The position numbers were made by a program, and so were the translations under genes. Source: Bacteroidales bacterium (lineage in GTDB: Bacteria > Bacteroidota > Bacteroidia > Bacteroidales > F082). From it: a stretch of 64,000 bases of DNA. Location of the stretch: positions 124,001 through 188,000 of the forward strand of contig JAFGYB010000001.1 of assembly GCA_016936355.1 (NCBI GenBank), in the 5' to 3' direction. Below are positions 16,923-25,198 of this stretch, one piece after another; the stretch's first letter is position 1; each line of letters starts with the position of its first letter. The notes beneath the pieces were generated by a model that was not told the origin of the DNA, ran no database searches, and saw nothing but the letters and a program-made list of their open reading frames with translations.

Positions 16923-17897
16923 TTAGTGAAAAATCCAGGCATTATTTAGTGAGAACCCCCGAAGAAATTCTTGAATTGTCATTCGTTTTTTTCCTGCCAG
17001 TTGCACTTCGAGCAGATTCATCCACCCATCTGATGTTGCTATCGCGACAACCGTTTTTCCATCTGTAGAGATTTGGCCTGGTTTTTCTTTGCCTTTATTT
17101 TCCTTTCCAAATGCCACGGCGAATACCTTTAAATTATACTCCAAACCTTCCGGAGATACAAGATGACTATAAGCTGCAGGATATGGGCTCAGACCTCTGA
17201 TAAGGTTGAAAATGTCCTGTGATGATTTGTTCCAATCAATCCGACAATCCTCTTTAAATATCTTCGGGGCAGGCTTTAGCTCTTCTTCTGATATATATAA
17301 GGTTGACTGATCAACAGCTTTTGTCTCGCCTTTTCTAAGTGATTCCACAGTCTCAAGCAACAGCGATGCTCCCTGTGTCATCATCCGGTCGTGGAGTGAA
17401 CCAACGTTTTCTTCAGGATCAATAGAAAGCTTCGTTTGGAATAAGATATTCCCTGTATCTATTTCTTTTTGCAACAAAAAAGTCGTCAGCCCGGTTTCCT
17501 TTTCTCCGTTGATGATTGCATGATTAATGGGGGCAGCCCCCCTGTAGTGCGGTAAGAGTGAAGCGTGCAGATTTATGGTACCGTAGGGTGGCATGGCCCA
17601 AACCTGTTCGGGAAGCATTCGAAATGCTACAACCACCTGAAGAGCAGCATTGAGTGCTTTCAGTTCCTCAAGAAACTCTGTATTTTTCAGTTTGGGTGGT
17701 TGCAGAACAGGAAGATTATGTTCCAGGGCAAATTGCTTTACAGCCGATGGACGCAATTGTTTGCCTCTGCCTGCAGGTTTGTCGGGTGCGGTTATGACAC
17801 CCGCAATGGGATATCCGGCATCCAGCAGGGCTTTTAACGAGGGAACAGCAAACTCTGGTGTTCCCATAAATACAATCCGGAACTCTTCCTTATTCAT
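16923..17897 (-). CDS. fmt: Methionyl-tRNA formyltransferase
   Basis: The 324-residue protein has the N-terminal GART fold: RIVFMGTPEFAVPSLKAL, VITAPDKPAGRGKQL, NLHASLLPHYRGAAPINHAI (catalytic Asn/His) and TGLTTFLLQKEIDTG (Asp). The OB-like C-terminal domain follows. It formylates Met-tRNAi using 10-formyl-THF. A TAATTTTG -7-like box lies at 17911-17918, 13 bases upstream of the start. The partner enzyme Def is encoded elsewhere in the window (24146). Confidence 0.96.
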   Translation of the reverse strand: MNKEEFRIVFMGTPEFAVPSLKALLDAGYPIAGVITAPDKPAGRGKQLRPSAVKQFALEHNLPVLQPPKLKNTEFLEELKALNAALQVVVAFRMLPEQVWAMPPYGTINLHASLLPHYRGAAPINHAIINGEKETGLTTFLLQKEIDTGNILFQTKLSIDPEENVGSLHDRMMTQGASLLLETVESLRKGETKAVDQSTLYISEEELKPAPKIFKEDCRIDWNKSSQDIFNLIRGLSPYPAAYSHLVSPEGLEYNLKVFAVAFGKENKGKEKPGQISTDGKTVVAIATSDGWMNLLEVQLAGKKRMTIQEFLRGFSLNNAWIFH

Positions 17898-17920
17898 AGT
17901 ATCTTTTTTGCAAAATTATC

Positions 17921-17955
17921 AAAAAAAAAGCCCGACAGTTTTACTGTCAGGCTTT
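17921..17955 (-). terminator. Intrinsic terminator after the TPR membrane protein
   Basis: A 13-bp stem with one mismatch (17927-17939 with 17943-17955), loop TTT, followed on the minus strand by nine T. It ends transcription of the gene at 17974-18675 just before fmt. Confidence 0.88.
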
Positions 17956-17973
17956 CCTCTGTCCAGTTCGGAA

Positions 17974-18675
17974 CTACTTATTTCCTTTTAGCTCTTTAGC
18001 CTGTGCAATGTATTTTTCAATAGTACGGGCTTCTTGACTTTTCGCATAATCAGTTTTAATTTGTTCAAAAGCCGAAATGGCGTCATCATATTGGCCCATA
18101 AGCATATAGGTCTGACCGGCTTTGAGTAAAAACATAGGGCTTGTAAAATCATTGGATTTCATGGTGGCTGCTTTCATATAATAGGATGCAGCTTCTTTAC
18201 GGTCATTTTTCGACAAATAAGCATCTCCCAGTGCACCTTCCGCCATGGGGCCAACCAGTTCATCATCTGCTTTGAATTTTTTCAAATAGTGAATAGCCTG
18301 ATCAAAGTTTCCTTTTTTCAGGAAAGCCATCCCGGCATAATAATTGGCCAGGTTTCCGGCTTTGGTAATGCTGTAGGACTTGGCAATGTCAACAAATCCG
18401 AGGCTGTTTCCGTCACCGTACAGGGCTTTGTCCAGTGAATCCGCCTCAAAATAACGTTGTGCAGGATAAATCTGCTCTTGTGCTTCAGTGTTTTTGGGTT
18501 CAAGGTAATATTTTCTAAAACCAAAAAAACCGAGAATTAAAACGACCAACACAACAACAATGGTGGTCAATACCTTTTGGTTGTTGACAATAAACTCTTC
18601 TGTCTTGCTCAGTGTTTCTTCAATGTTCTCCAACTGGTGCGGTACTTTTTCGTTGTTTTTTCCTTTATTCGACAT
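17974..18675 (-). CDS. Membrane-anchored tetratricopeptide protein (YfgM-like)
   Basis: The 233-residue protein has a charged N-terminus with a helix (ENIEETLSKTEEFIVNNQK), one transmembrane segment at about 36-57 (LTTIVVVLVVLILGFFGF), and three or so TPR repeats (ANYYAGMAFLKKGNFDQAIHYL, GDAYLSKNDRKEAASYYMKA, GQTYMLMGQYDDAISAFEQI, each read in part). The layout is that of YfgM/TPR_21 periplasmic-facing scaffold proteins. A TACTTTTG box at 18696-18703 lies 20 bases upstream. A role in envelope protein assembly is inferred only from the family. Confidence 0.85.
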   Translation of the reverse strand: MSNKGKNNEKVPHQLENIEETLSKTEEFIVNNQKVLTTIVVVLVVLILGFFGFRKYYLEPKNTEAQEQIYPAQRYFEADSLDKALYGDGNSLGFVDIAKSYSITKAGNLANYYAGMAFLKKGNFDQAIHYLKKFKADDELVGPMAEGALGDAYLSKNDRKEAASYYMKAATMKSNDFTSPMFLLKAGQTYMLMGQYDDAISAFEQIKTDYAKSQEARTIEKYIAQAKELKGNK

Positions 18676-18811
18676 ATTTCGGTTTTTTAAGAGTGCAAAA
18701 GTATATTTTTATTCCCAATAATAAAACGCCCGGTTCTATTTTTTTAACTTTGTATGGTTAATATCGACAGGCCGTAACCTATTTTCGTAATTATTTAATT
18801 GTCTTTATTTT

Positions 18812-19699
18812 ATGCTCAAACATTATTTCTTAAGTCTGTTTTTCTTCCTTGCGATTTCATTTCAGGCTGTAGCCGGATGGGTCATAACAGAACAAAGTAC
18901 CAACAAATATGGTCAAAAAACCTTTCAAACCACATTTATTCAGGGTAATTACATCCGTTTGGATGCTCCTACCCTGGTGAGCATATTCAATCTCAAAGAA
19001 AAGAAAATTGTTTTGTTGTTTCCTCAGGATAAAGCGTATTGGGAAGGAAATCCTACAGAACTTCAGCAACAGTTCCGAAACATGATGGCAAAACAAGTAC
19101 AACTGATGATGACCCATGCACCGGATACACAAAAAGACACATTACAGAAAATTTACAACGGACTGATCGCCCATCCTGTGAACAGTGACAGCATCAAATC
19201 GCCGGAAATAAATGTGGTACAAACCGGGCAAAAGGCAACAATGCTAGGGCATCCGGTACAGCTTTATAATGTCAAAATGGACAGTGTGTTGTTGGAAAAA
19301 ATATGGGTTACCTTACAGTTGAAGCCGTATGCCGGACTGCCGATGGAGGAAACACTCCGGTTGACCAATGCCATCAATCCGTTTTCCGGAAATGGGCCGG
19401 TTCCCATTTCAAAAGATTATATTAATTTGTTGAAAAACGGTGTGGTTTTGAAACGGATATCTTATGGCTCCGGGAAGAACCCGAATGTTTCGACAGTTAC
19501 TGAAATCCGAGAAGCCAAAATCATTGAAACCATTTTCGAAATCCCTGCAAATTATCAACCCATGAATATTGAGCAGGTCATGCAACTGGATTTGGGGCGA
19601 AACATCTTAAATCCGGTGTTGCCAGGCAAAGAACAACGGATCAATCTTTCTCCTCCCCCTCCTTTCAAAGTAAACCAAAAACAACCCCGTCAACCCTAA
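18812..19699 (+). CDS. Exported DUF4412-like protein
   Basis: The 295-residue protein has a signal peptide (LSLFFFLAISFQAVAG) and then a beta-rich body: FQTTFIQGNYIRLD, FNLKEKKIVLLFPQDKAYW, ATMLGHPVQLYNVKM and TEIREAKIIETIFEIPANYQP. The pattern of a secreted reporter-like sheet ending in FEIP..Y matches DUF4412 proteins of unknown function. The C-terminus is Pro-rich (SPPPPFK). trmH follows after 10 bases. A TAACTTTG box at 18745-18752 may be its promoter. Confidence 0.7.
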   Translation: MLKHYFLSLFFFLAISFQAVAGWVITEQSTNKYGQKTFQTTFIQGNYIRLDAPTLVSIFNLKEKKIVLLFPQDKAYWEGNPTELQQQFRNMMAKQVQLMMTHAPDTQKDTLQKIYNGLIAHPVNSDSIKSPEINVVQTGQKATMLGHPVQLYNVKMDSVLLEKIWVTLQLKPYAGLPMEETLRLTNAINPFSGNGPVPISKDYINLLKNGVVLKRISYGSGKNPNVSTVTEIREAKIIETIFEIPANYQPMNIEQVMQLDLGRNILNPVLPGKEQRINLSPPPPFKVNQKQPRQP

Positions 19700-19709
19700 A
19701 TCTATTGCA

Positions 19710-20414
19710 ATGAAAGATATTTATGATTTGGACCGAACAACTAAACTGGAATTACTTTCGTTTTTATCGCCCTACCTCACCGAAAACAGAAAGGAACTGT
19801 TTGAAAAGGTATTACGGTTCAGAACACGACACATCACAGTAGTTCTGGAAGATATCTATCAGCCACAAAATGCCAGTGCCGTACTGCGTAGTGCGGATTT
19901 GAATGGGATTCAGGATGTCCACATCATTGAGAATCATAACGAATATCAGGTAAATCCGAAGGTTGCTATGGGATCCTCAAAATGGCTGAACCTAATTAAA
20001 TACAATACAGGGGATAACAACACGCTGAATGCTTATAAGTCATTACGTAAACAAGGATACCGTATAATTGCTACCACGCCCCATACCGAAAATCAAACGC
20101 CTTACAGCCTTTCTTTAGGCAGCAAAGTAGCATTGGTATTTGGCACCGAACTGGAAGGTCTTTCTGATCTGGCTATCGCCGAAGCTGATGAATTTGTTAA
20201 AATTCCCATGTATGGCTTCACTGAGAGCTATAATATTTCCGTTTCTGCAGCTTTGCTTATGTTTACCCTGACTGAACGATTACGAAAATCAGATATCCCT
20301 TGGCAACTTACTGAAGATGAGCGGCTGCATATTTTGCTGGAATGGACCAGAAGAAGTATTAGAAGAGCAGATGTTTTTGAAAAAGAATTCTTTCAGAGGA
20401 AAAACCTGCCCTGA
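19710..20414 (+). CDS. trmH: SPOUT tRNA/rRNA 2'-O-methyltransferase (TrmH-like)
   Basis: The 234-residue protein has the three SpoU motifs: NASAVLRSADLNG (motif 1), LVFGTELEGLSDLA (motif 2) and IPMYGFTESYNISVSAALLM (motif 3), which together form the trefoil knot and SAM site. The C-terminal helix WTRRSIRRADVFEKEF matches TrmH, which methylates G18 of tRNA. The exact target cannot be proved by sequence reading. It is co-directional with the DUF4412-like gene and bTHX. Confidence 0.88.
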   Translation: MKDIYDLDRTTKLELLSFLSPYLTENRKELFEKVLRFRTRHITVVLEDIYQPQNASAVLRSADLNGIQDVHIIENHNEYQVNPKVAMGSSKWLNLIKYNTGDNNTLNAYKSLRKQGYRIIATTPHTENQTPYSLSLGSKVALVFGTELEGLSDLAIAEADEFVKIPMYGFTESYNISVSAALLMFTLTERLRKSDIPWQLTEDERLHILLEWTRRSIRRADVFEKEFFQRKNLP

Positions 20415-20483
20415 AGTTTTTTATATCGCATTTTTTTTAATAATTTTGAAACAATCAAAATTATTCACTAAAAAACTAAAGTT

Positions 20484-20807
20484 ATGGGAAAAGGCGATAA
20501 AAAGACGAAACGTGGAAAAATCATTTCCGGTTCATATGGAGTAAGAAGACCCAAGAAGAAAAAAAATTCTTTCGTTGCGAATGAAAAAGTCAGCCCGGAA
20601 GTGAAAAAGGTTGAAAAGAAAGAGCCCGTTAAAAAGCCGGCTGCTAAGAAAACAACAACAACCAAAGCTAAAACGACAAAAGCCGCAGAGTCAAAAACTA
20701 AAGTAGCGGCAAAGAAAGCAGCGGAAGTAACCCCATCGCCTGAACCTGAAAAAAAGACAACGGCCAAAAAGAAAACGACAAAAAAAGAAACTGAAACGTC
20801 AGAATAG
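20484..20807 (+). CDS. bTHX-type 30S ribosomal protein with histone H1-like tail
   Basis: The first 25 or so residues, MGKGDKKTKRGKIISGSYG then VRRPKKKK, match bTHX (S31), the tiny basic peptide of the 30S head. The remaining 80 residues are a Lys/Ala/Thr/Glu tail with KKPAAKKT- and AAKKAAE-type repeats, as in bacterial histone H1-like proteins. Typical bTHX is much shorter, so this is an extended form. A TAATTTTG box at 20441-20448 precedes it by 35 bases, and a strong terminator follows the stop, so it can be transcribed alone. Confidence 0.82.
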   Translation: MGKGDKKTKRGKIISGSYGVRRPKKKKNSFVANEKVSPEVKKVEKKEPVKKPAAKKTTTTKAKTTKAAESKTKVAAKKAAEVTPSPEPEKKTTAKKKTTKKETETSE

Positions 20808-20810
20808 AAG

Positions 20811-20836
20811 AAAAAGCGGGAAAATCCCGCTTTTTT
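20811..20836. terminator. Bidirectional intrinsic terminator bTHX/murD
   Basis: Stem GCGGGA / TCCCGC with an AAA loop (20816-20830), flanked by five A and six T, ends both convergent transcripts. The last T is the first base of the murD stop complement. Confidence 0.9.
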
Positions 20837-22137
20837 CATGCCCTTTCGAAACGGCGCGCCAGTGCTTTAAAATGATCGCCCCGGTGTTCAAAATTTTTAA
20901 ACTGATCGTAACTCGAAGCAGCCGGGGAAAGCAAACAACCTTTAATATTTTTTTCGTTTCGGATCCTTGCAAAAACATCCTCCAGATCACGGACCTTGAA
21001 GTACTGTTGATGTTCTTTCTTATTCAGTATTTCAAACATCCTCTGCCCTGCTTTTCCCAAAAAATAGAAATATTCAATGTGACTTTCAACTAAAAAATTA
21101 GTTAATTCTGAATAATCCAGACCTCTGTCATAACCACCTAAAATAAGGGCATTAACATCGTTCAGGGTTTTGATCGCTTCAATTGTGGATTGTGGAACGG
21201 TGGAAATACTGTCGTTGTAAAACCGGACTCCACCAAATTCGCCGACAAATTCTAGCCGGTGCGGTAAGGGAGCAAAACCGGGTAATGTTTTAATGGCCTC
21301 TTCAACCGGTATCCTCATACGTTCCACGACTTTCAAAGCGGCAACAATGTTGCTGAAATTGTGTTGTCCTTTCAGCTGTGTGAGCTGTTCGATCGATTCT
21401 AACGTGTATTTTCCACCGGTCATTTGTTGGAGTTCAGTATCAGGATTTTCCAACACTTCCCCTTTGGGACAACTCAGCCCTTTTTGAGCACAAATGGCTG
21501 TATCTCCAGGTTTTTGATAGGCAAAAATATTGTATTTGGCATTTCTGTAGTCAGCAAAAGTTTTGAAATAATCAAGGTGTTCGGGAAAAATATTCAGTAG
21601 CAAAGAAATGTGCGGTGAGTGATGAACATATTCCAGCTGATGGGCTGATAACTCGAACACGATCAGAGTATCTTCTTCAATTTGATCGACATAATTCAAA
21701 GCAGGAAGCCCCATATTTCCCAACAGTATTGCCTTTTTCCCGGTAGATATCAAAAAATGATGGATGAGGGTGGCAGTGGTACTTTTTCCTTTGGTTCCGG
21801 TAATACCGATGGTTTGTTCACTGAACAGGCAAAGGAAGATTTCAGTTGGAGTCACAATCTTACTCATTTCCTTTGCGGAAAGGTCCGGCAACTGAACCCC
21901 TGGCGATTTGATGATAATGTCATAGTCGGACAGTACCGAAAGGTAATCTGAACCAAGATGCAGATTTAAATTGCTTTTAGATTGTATATCAATTGATTCA
22001 CTTATATCAGAAATACCAAATTCACACTCAGGTAATTGGGATTTCAGAAAATTGTAGGCTGCCCGGCCCTCTCTGCCAAAACCCAAAATCAGGATGGATT
22101 TATTTTGCCATAAGTCGCGATCAAGACTGTATTTCAT
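20836..22137 (-). CDS. MurD-family muramoyl-alanine:glutamate ligase, probably MurD2-like
   Basis: The 433-residue protein is a Mur ligase: Rossmann start ILILGFGREGRAA, P-loop GITGTKGKSTTATL (111-124), GNMGLPAL, FELSAHQLEY, NIFPEHLDYF and HRLEFVGEFGGVRFYNDS. Two places depart from canonical MurD. The P-loop has Lys where E. coli MurD has Asn (GSNGKST), and the NDSKATN motif reads NDSISTV (308-314). Both, as I recall them, resemble MurD2, which adds L-Glu rather than D-Glu to UDP-MurNAc-L-Ala. The upstream murL-like gene overlaps it by 17 bases, which supports that reading. L-Glu specificity is inferred, not shown. Confidence 0.85.
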   Translation of the reverse strand: MKYSLDRDLWQNKSILILGFGREGRAAYNFLKSQLPECEFGISDISESIDIQSKSNLNLHLGSDYLSVLSDYDIIIKSPGVQLPDLSAKEMSKIVTPTEIFLCLFSEQTIGITGTKGKSTTATLIHHFLISTGKKAILLGNMGLPALNYVDQIEEDTLIVFELSAHQLEYVHHSPHISLLLNIFPEHLDYFKTFADYRNAKYNIFAYQKPGDTAICAQKGLSCPKGEVLENPDTELQQMTGGKYTLESIEQLTQLKGQHNFSNIVAALKVVERMRIPVEEAIKTLPGFAPLPHRLEFVGEFGGVRFYNDSISTVPQSTIEAIKTLNDVNALILGGYDRGLDYSELTNFLVESHIEYFYFLGKAGQRMFEILNKKEHQQYFKVRDLEDVFARIRNEKNIKGCLLSPAASSYDQFKNFEHRGDHFKALARRFERA

Positions 22138-23497
22138 TCCAGTAGTCTTTTAAAATAGTTAAGAATACTTCCGGTAAGCTGTGATCATTATTCCATTGGT
22201 GCAATAAATCTTCGTAATCAAGCTGAACCTGTTCCGATAACTGGAAATCCTGTATCAGTTTTGAAGAACCTACCGAATGAATCAGGATATTTTGCCCCAG
22301 GGCTGCCTTAACTTCTTCAGGTGTACCCACACATTCAAATGGCTTAACGTCCACGGTTCCGGACAGTTCATCAAAAACGGGCCTCAGTTTGGTATCGAGT
22401 AATAAATTTTTTCCAAAGATGGCAGTGAGTTCTTGAGGAGAAACAAAAGGGGACAGAATGATCCAGGTAAACAGGCATTTGGGGCAATCACCGCACCAGC
22501 TGTCTGTTTTACTGCCCACATTACAACTGCGAAAACTTTGGAAATGCTTTGGAAAACGGGAGAAAAGAGCTGCAATCTGCAATTCATTTAACGGGCGCAG
22601 GAAACTAAAATAATGTACGGTTGGGTGGATGTATCGGCTGATGTACCATCTGAAATCTGTTTCAAACTCATAGGATTTGGAGTACTGATGGTTGATCTTG
22701 GAGCCGGGAACCGTACTTTCATTCGCACTGCTTTCGTTTGACAATGCTATATATTTACTTCCAGAAGCCAGTGCTGAAAGCACCGAAACAAAAGCCAGCA
22801 ATGATGAGAACGGAGTGTGTCCGTTCAAATATCCTTTGGCATTCAAATCCAGTAAGGTCTGATCCAGTGTCCTGCGGATGATCATTACCTCATTTTCATC
22901 AAACCCGGCGATGGAAACCGTTCTTTCGGTCGCCTCACGTGGATTTATTACAAAAGGAAAAATCTGAAACCCAGAATTCCTGAGTATTTCTAATGTAACA
23001 ACAGAGTCTTTGCCCCCACCCACCGGAACCAGCACTTTTTCATCCGATAGGGAAATATCTGAAATTCTGACCGTCTCGGAACCGGATTCAATATTCATAA
23101 AAGATTCCATATCCGTATCGATGTCGTTTAAATAAAAAAACTCACCGAGACCATGAAAATACAGTTTCTTCCACCAACGTACCTGCTCTGCATCCAGGTA
23201 GTACGATTTAATAATAACTTTTGGGGGACAGGCTGCTTTCCAGTAACTGATCAGCTCCACCATGCCGATGTGAAAGGCCAGATTTTGTAACGTTTCGTCA
23301 TTTATTGTGTCTAAATTATAAATGTCACGGGGGATGAGTTCCAGTTCCGGGTGAAAAGAAAATTTTCCTGACAGATCGAAATCATAGCGAATGTGCAATG
23401 AATCTCTGTTCCGTTCGATGGAAAACCCCTGATAGGTGAATTCAGGATAATCGCTGCGAAACTTTAAAAACCTGTTGTGATTGCTAACTTTAGACAC
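22121..23497 (-). CDS. murL: MurL-like UDP-MurNAc-L-Ala-L-Glu epimerase
   Basis: The 458-residue protein has a PP-loop-type motif VLVPVGGGKDSVVTLE (GGGKDS at 160-165), then NGHTPFSSLLAFVSVLSAL, ALSNESSANES, INHQYSKSYEFE and a Cys cluster WCGDCPKCLF (Cys335, 338, 341). This set matches MurL, described in Xanthomonas, which uses ATP to epimerise the terminal L-Glu of UDP-MurNAc-L-Ala-L-Glu to D-Glu. An N-terminal region (GMVELISYWKAACPP) also fits. Start is GTG at 23497. It overlaps the MurD-like gene downstream, so the two are translationally coupled. Confidence 0.83.
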   Translation of the reverse strand: MSKVSNHNRFLKFRSDYPEFTYQGFSIERNRDSLHIRYDFDLSGKFSFHPELELIPRDIYNLDTINDETLQNLAFHIGMVELISYWKAACPPKVIIKSYYLDAEQVRWWKKLYFHGLGEFFYLNDIDTDMESFMNIESGSETVRISDISLSDEKVLVPVGGGKDSVVTLEILRNSGFQIFPFVINPREATERTVSIAGFDENEVMIIRRTLDQTLLDLNAKGYLNGHTPFSSLLAFVSVLSALASGSKYIALSNESSANESTVPGSKINHQYSKSYEFETDFRWYISRYIHPTVHYFSFLRPLNELQIAALFSRFPKHFQSFRSCNVGSKTDSWCGDCPKCLFTWIILSPFVSPQELTAIFGKNLLLDTKLRPVFDELSGTVDVKPFECVGTPEEVKAALGQNILIHSVGSSKLIQDFQLSEQVQLDYEDLLHQWNNDHSLPEVFLTILKDYWNEIQS

Positions 23498-23507
23498 AAT
23501 ATTTTTG
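23475..23507 (+). promoter_or_regulatory. Likely promoter of yqgE
   Basis: TTG at 23475-23477, a 22-base spacer and TATTTTTG at 23500-23507 fit the -33/-7 pattern, about 50 bases upstream of the yqgE ATG. It overlaps the murL start codon region on the other strand. Confidence 0.5.
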
Positions 23508-23557
23508 GTATGTTTTTTGTTTTGTAATAAAATGTAAAATTAAAATTTTAAACGAAC

Positions 23558-24145
23558 ATGAGCTTAGACCGGTTCATACAAATCAAAACAAATAATCTGC
23601 AGCCAGTGAAAGGGAGGGTATTGCTGTCTGAACCATTCATGGGGGATTATTATTTTGGCCGGTCGGTGGTATTACTCGCCGAACACAATCCCGAAGGTTC
23701 TTTCGGGGTTATCCTCAACAAAAAAATTCCGGCGCATCTCACTGATTTTATCCAGGAATTAGGTGATACAGAACTTCCTGTTTATCTGGGGGGGCCGGTG
23801 GAAACCAACCGACTGTTCTTCATTCATACACTGGGTGAAGTTATTGAAGATTCGGTTTCACTGATAGATGGTTTGTATTGGGGTGGAAACTTGCAAGATA
23901 TCAAGGAACTGTCTCGCAATAAGGTTTTGACGGATAAAAATTTCCGCTTCTTTTTGGGGTATTCGGGATGGGGAGCCGAACAACTATCGTCCGAACTGAA
24001 ACGGAACTCATGGGCTGTCACACACATCAAAACACAACAAATATTTCAGACAAAACCTGAAATACTATGGAAAAAACTGACGCTTCAATTGGGTGTTAAC
24101 TACAAGCTATGGAATAAGTTTCCGGCAGACCCGGCTTCAAATTAG
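23558..24145 (+). CDS. yqgE: YqgE/AlgH family protein (UPF0301)
   Basis: The 195-residue protein has the UPF0301 signatures GRVLLSEPFMGDYYFGRSVVLLAEHN (read in part), GSFGVILNK, VYLGGPVETNRLFFIHT and FFLGYSGWGAEQLSSEL. The fold is known but the biochemical function is not firmly established; AlgH was linked to alginate regulation in Pseudomonas. Length is normal. It converges on def with no intergenic base. Confidence 0.92.
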   Translation: MSLDRFIQIKTNNLQPVKGRVLLSEPFMGDYYFGRSVVLLAEHNPEGSFGVILNKKIPAHLTDFIQELGDTELPVYLGGPVETNRLFFIHTLGEVIEDSVSLIDGLYWGGNLQDIKELSRNKVLTDKNFRFFLGYSGWGAEQLSSELKRNSWAVTHIKTQQIFQTKPEILWKKLTLQLGVNYKLWNKFPADPASN

Positions 24146-24718
24146 TTATCGTTTCAGCTTCTTTTTAGGGAAGATCATCTTGTATCCGGCATCCACTTTT
24201 CCTGTCGAAATGTCGTTGAGTTTTCTTTTCAGCAGCACTTTTTTGAATGCAGGAATACGGTCTGTGAATAAAATTCCATCTGTATGGTCGTATTCATGCT
24301 GGATGACCCGAGCCACTACACCTTCGAATTTTTCACCCTGGTGAAAATTAAAGTCTTCATCATAATAATCCAGATATACGACGGGCTTGCGTATCACAAT
24401 TTCATTGATTTTAGGGATACTGAGACAACCTTCTTCGAATTCCCATTCTTCACCTTCCTCTTCAACAATCCGGGCGTTGATGAATACTTTTTTAAAATCC
24501 TTTGCTTCGGGAAACTCCTCAGCAAAAGGGTTGGCATCGATCACAAATAATCGAATGGCTCTGTTGATTTGTTGCGCAGCCAGTCCCACACCATGTGACT
24601 CGTACATGGTTTCAAACATATCGGCAATCAATTGTTGCAAATCAGGGTAATCCTTTGTAATCTCTTCCCCTTTTTTCCGTAAGGTGGGGTGACCGTATGC
24701 AGTAATCGGTAACATCAT
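24146..24718 (-). CDS. def: Peptide deformylase
   Basis: The 190-residue protein carries all three PDF motifs: GVGLAAQQ (motif 1), EEGCLSIP (motif 2, metal Cys) and VIQHEYDHTDG (motif 3, HExxH). It removes the formyl group from nascent proteins. Two consecutive Met codons (24718 and 24715) are possible starts. It lies 5 bases downstream of ruvX, so the two form an operon; fmt, whose product makes the substrate, is at 16923. Confidence 0.97.
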   Translation of the reverse strand: MMLPITAYGHPTLRKKGEEITKDYPDLQQLIADMFETMYESHGVGLAAQQINRAIRLFVIDANPFAEEFPEAKDFKKVFINARIVEEEGEEWEFEEGCLSIPKINEIVIRKPVVYLDYYDEDFNFHQGEKFEGVVARVIQHEYDHTDGILFTDRIPAFKKVLLKRKLNDISTGKVDAGYKMIFPKKKLKR

Positions 24719-24723
24719 CAGCG

Positions 24724-25140
24724 TTAAAATTTTATTGATTCCATGTATGATTGTAAGATCAATGTGGCACTCAATGTATCAACCAGTGCCTTATCCTGTC
24801 GCTTCTTCTTCTTCAGCCCACCGTCAAGCATGGCCTGATGGGCCATTTTTGAAGTGAAACGTTCGTCAAACCTTTTGATCTCCAAATGAGGAAAAGCGGC
24901 CTGAAGCTTTTTCACAAAGGGTTCGATGAACCGGCTGGCTTCAGAGGGCCGATTCATCATGTCTTTCGGCTCTCCCACAACAATCAAATCGATCTTCTCA
25001 CGGGTGGTGTATTCTTTTAAATAAGACAATAATTCATGACTGGCAACGGTTGCTAAACCCGTAGCAATAATCTGCAACTCATCTGTTACAGCAATACCTG
25101 CCCTTTTTCGTCCGTAATCTATTGCTAAAATCCTACCCAT
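24724..25140 (-). CDS. ruvX: YqgF/RuvX RNase H-like Holliday junction resolvase homologue
   Basis: The 138-residue protein starts MGRILAIDYGRKRAGIAVTD and contains IDLIVVGEPKDM, RFDERFTSKMAHQAML and DTLSATLILQ, the YqgF pattern with conserved Asp/Glu residues. Members act in pre-16S rRNA 5' end maturation and were first proposed as resolvases. A TATCTTTG box at 25151-25158 lies 10 bases upstream. It heads the ruvX-def pair. Confidence 0.94.
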   Translation of the reverse strand: MGRILAIDYGRKRAGIAVTDELQIIATGLATVASHELLSYLKEYTTREKIDLIVVGEPKDMMNRPSEASRFIEPFVKKLQAAFPHLEIKRFDERFTSKMAHQAMLDGGLKKKKRQDKALVDTLSATLILQSYMESIKF

Positions 25141-25198
25141 AAATCGTGTGCAAAGATAATATATTCAGTAATAGCAGATGTGTGGAACGTCCTAAAAA

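Noticed and set aside
20468-20839. Long Phe/Val-rich ORF opposite bTHX
   Set aside because: It is the antisense image of the Lys/Ala/Thr-rich tail; composition explains the open frame, and bTHX has a clear start, promoter and terminator.
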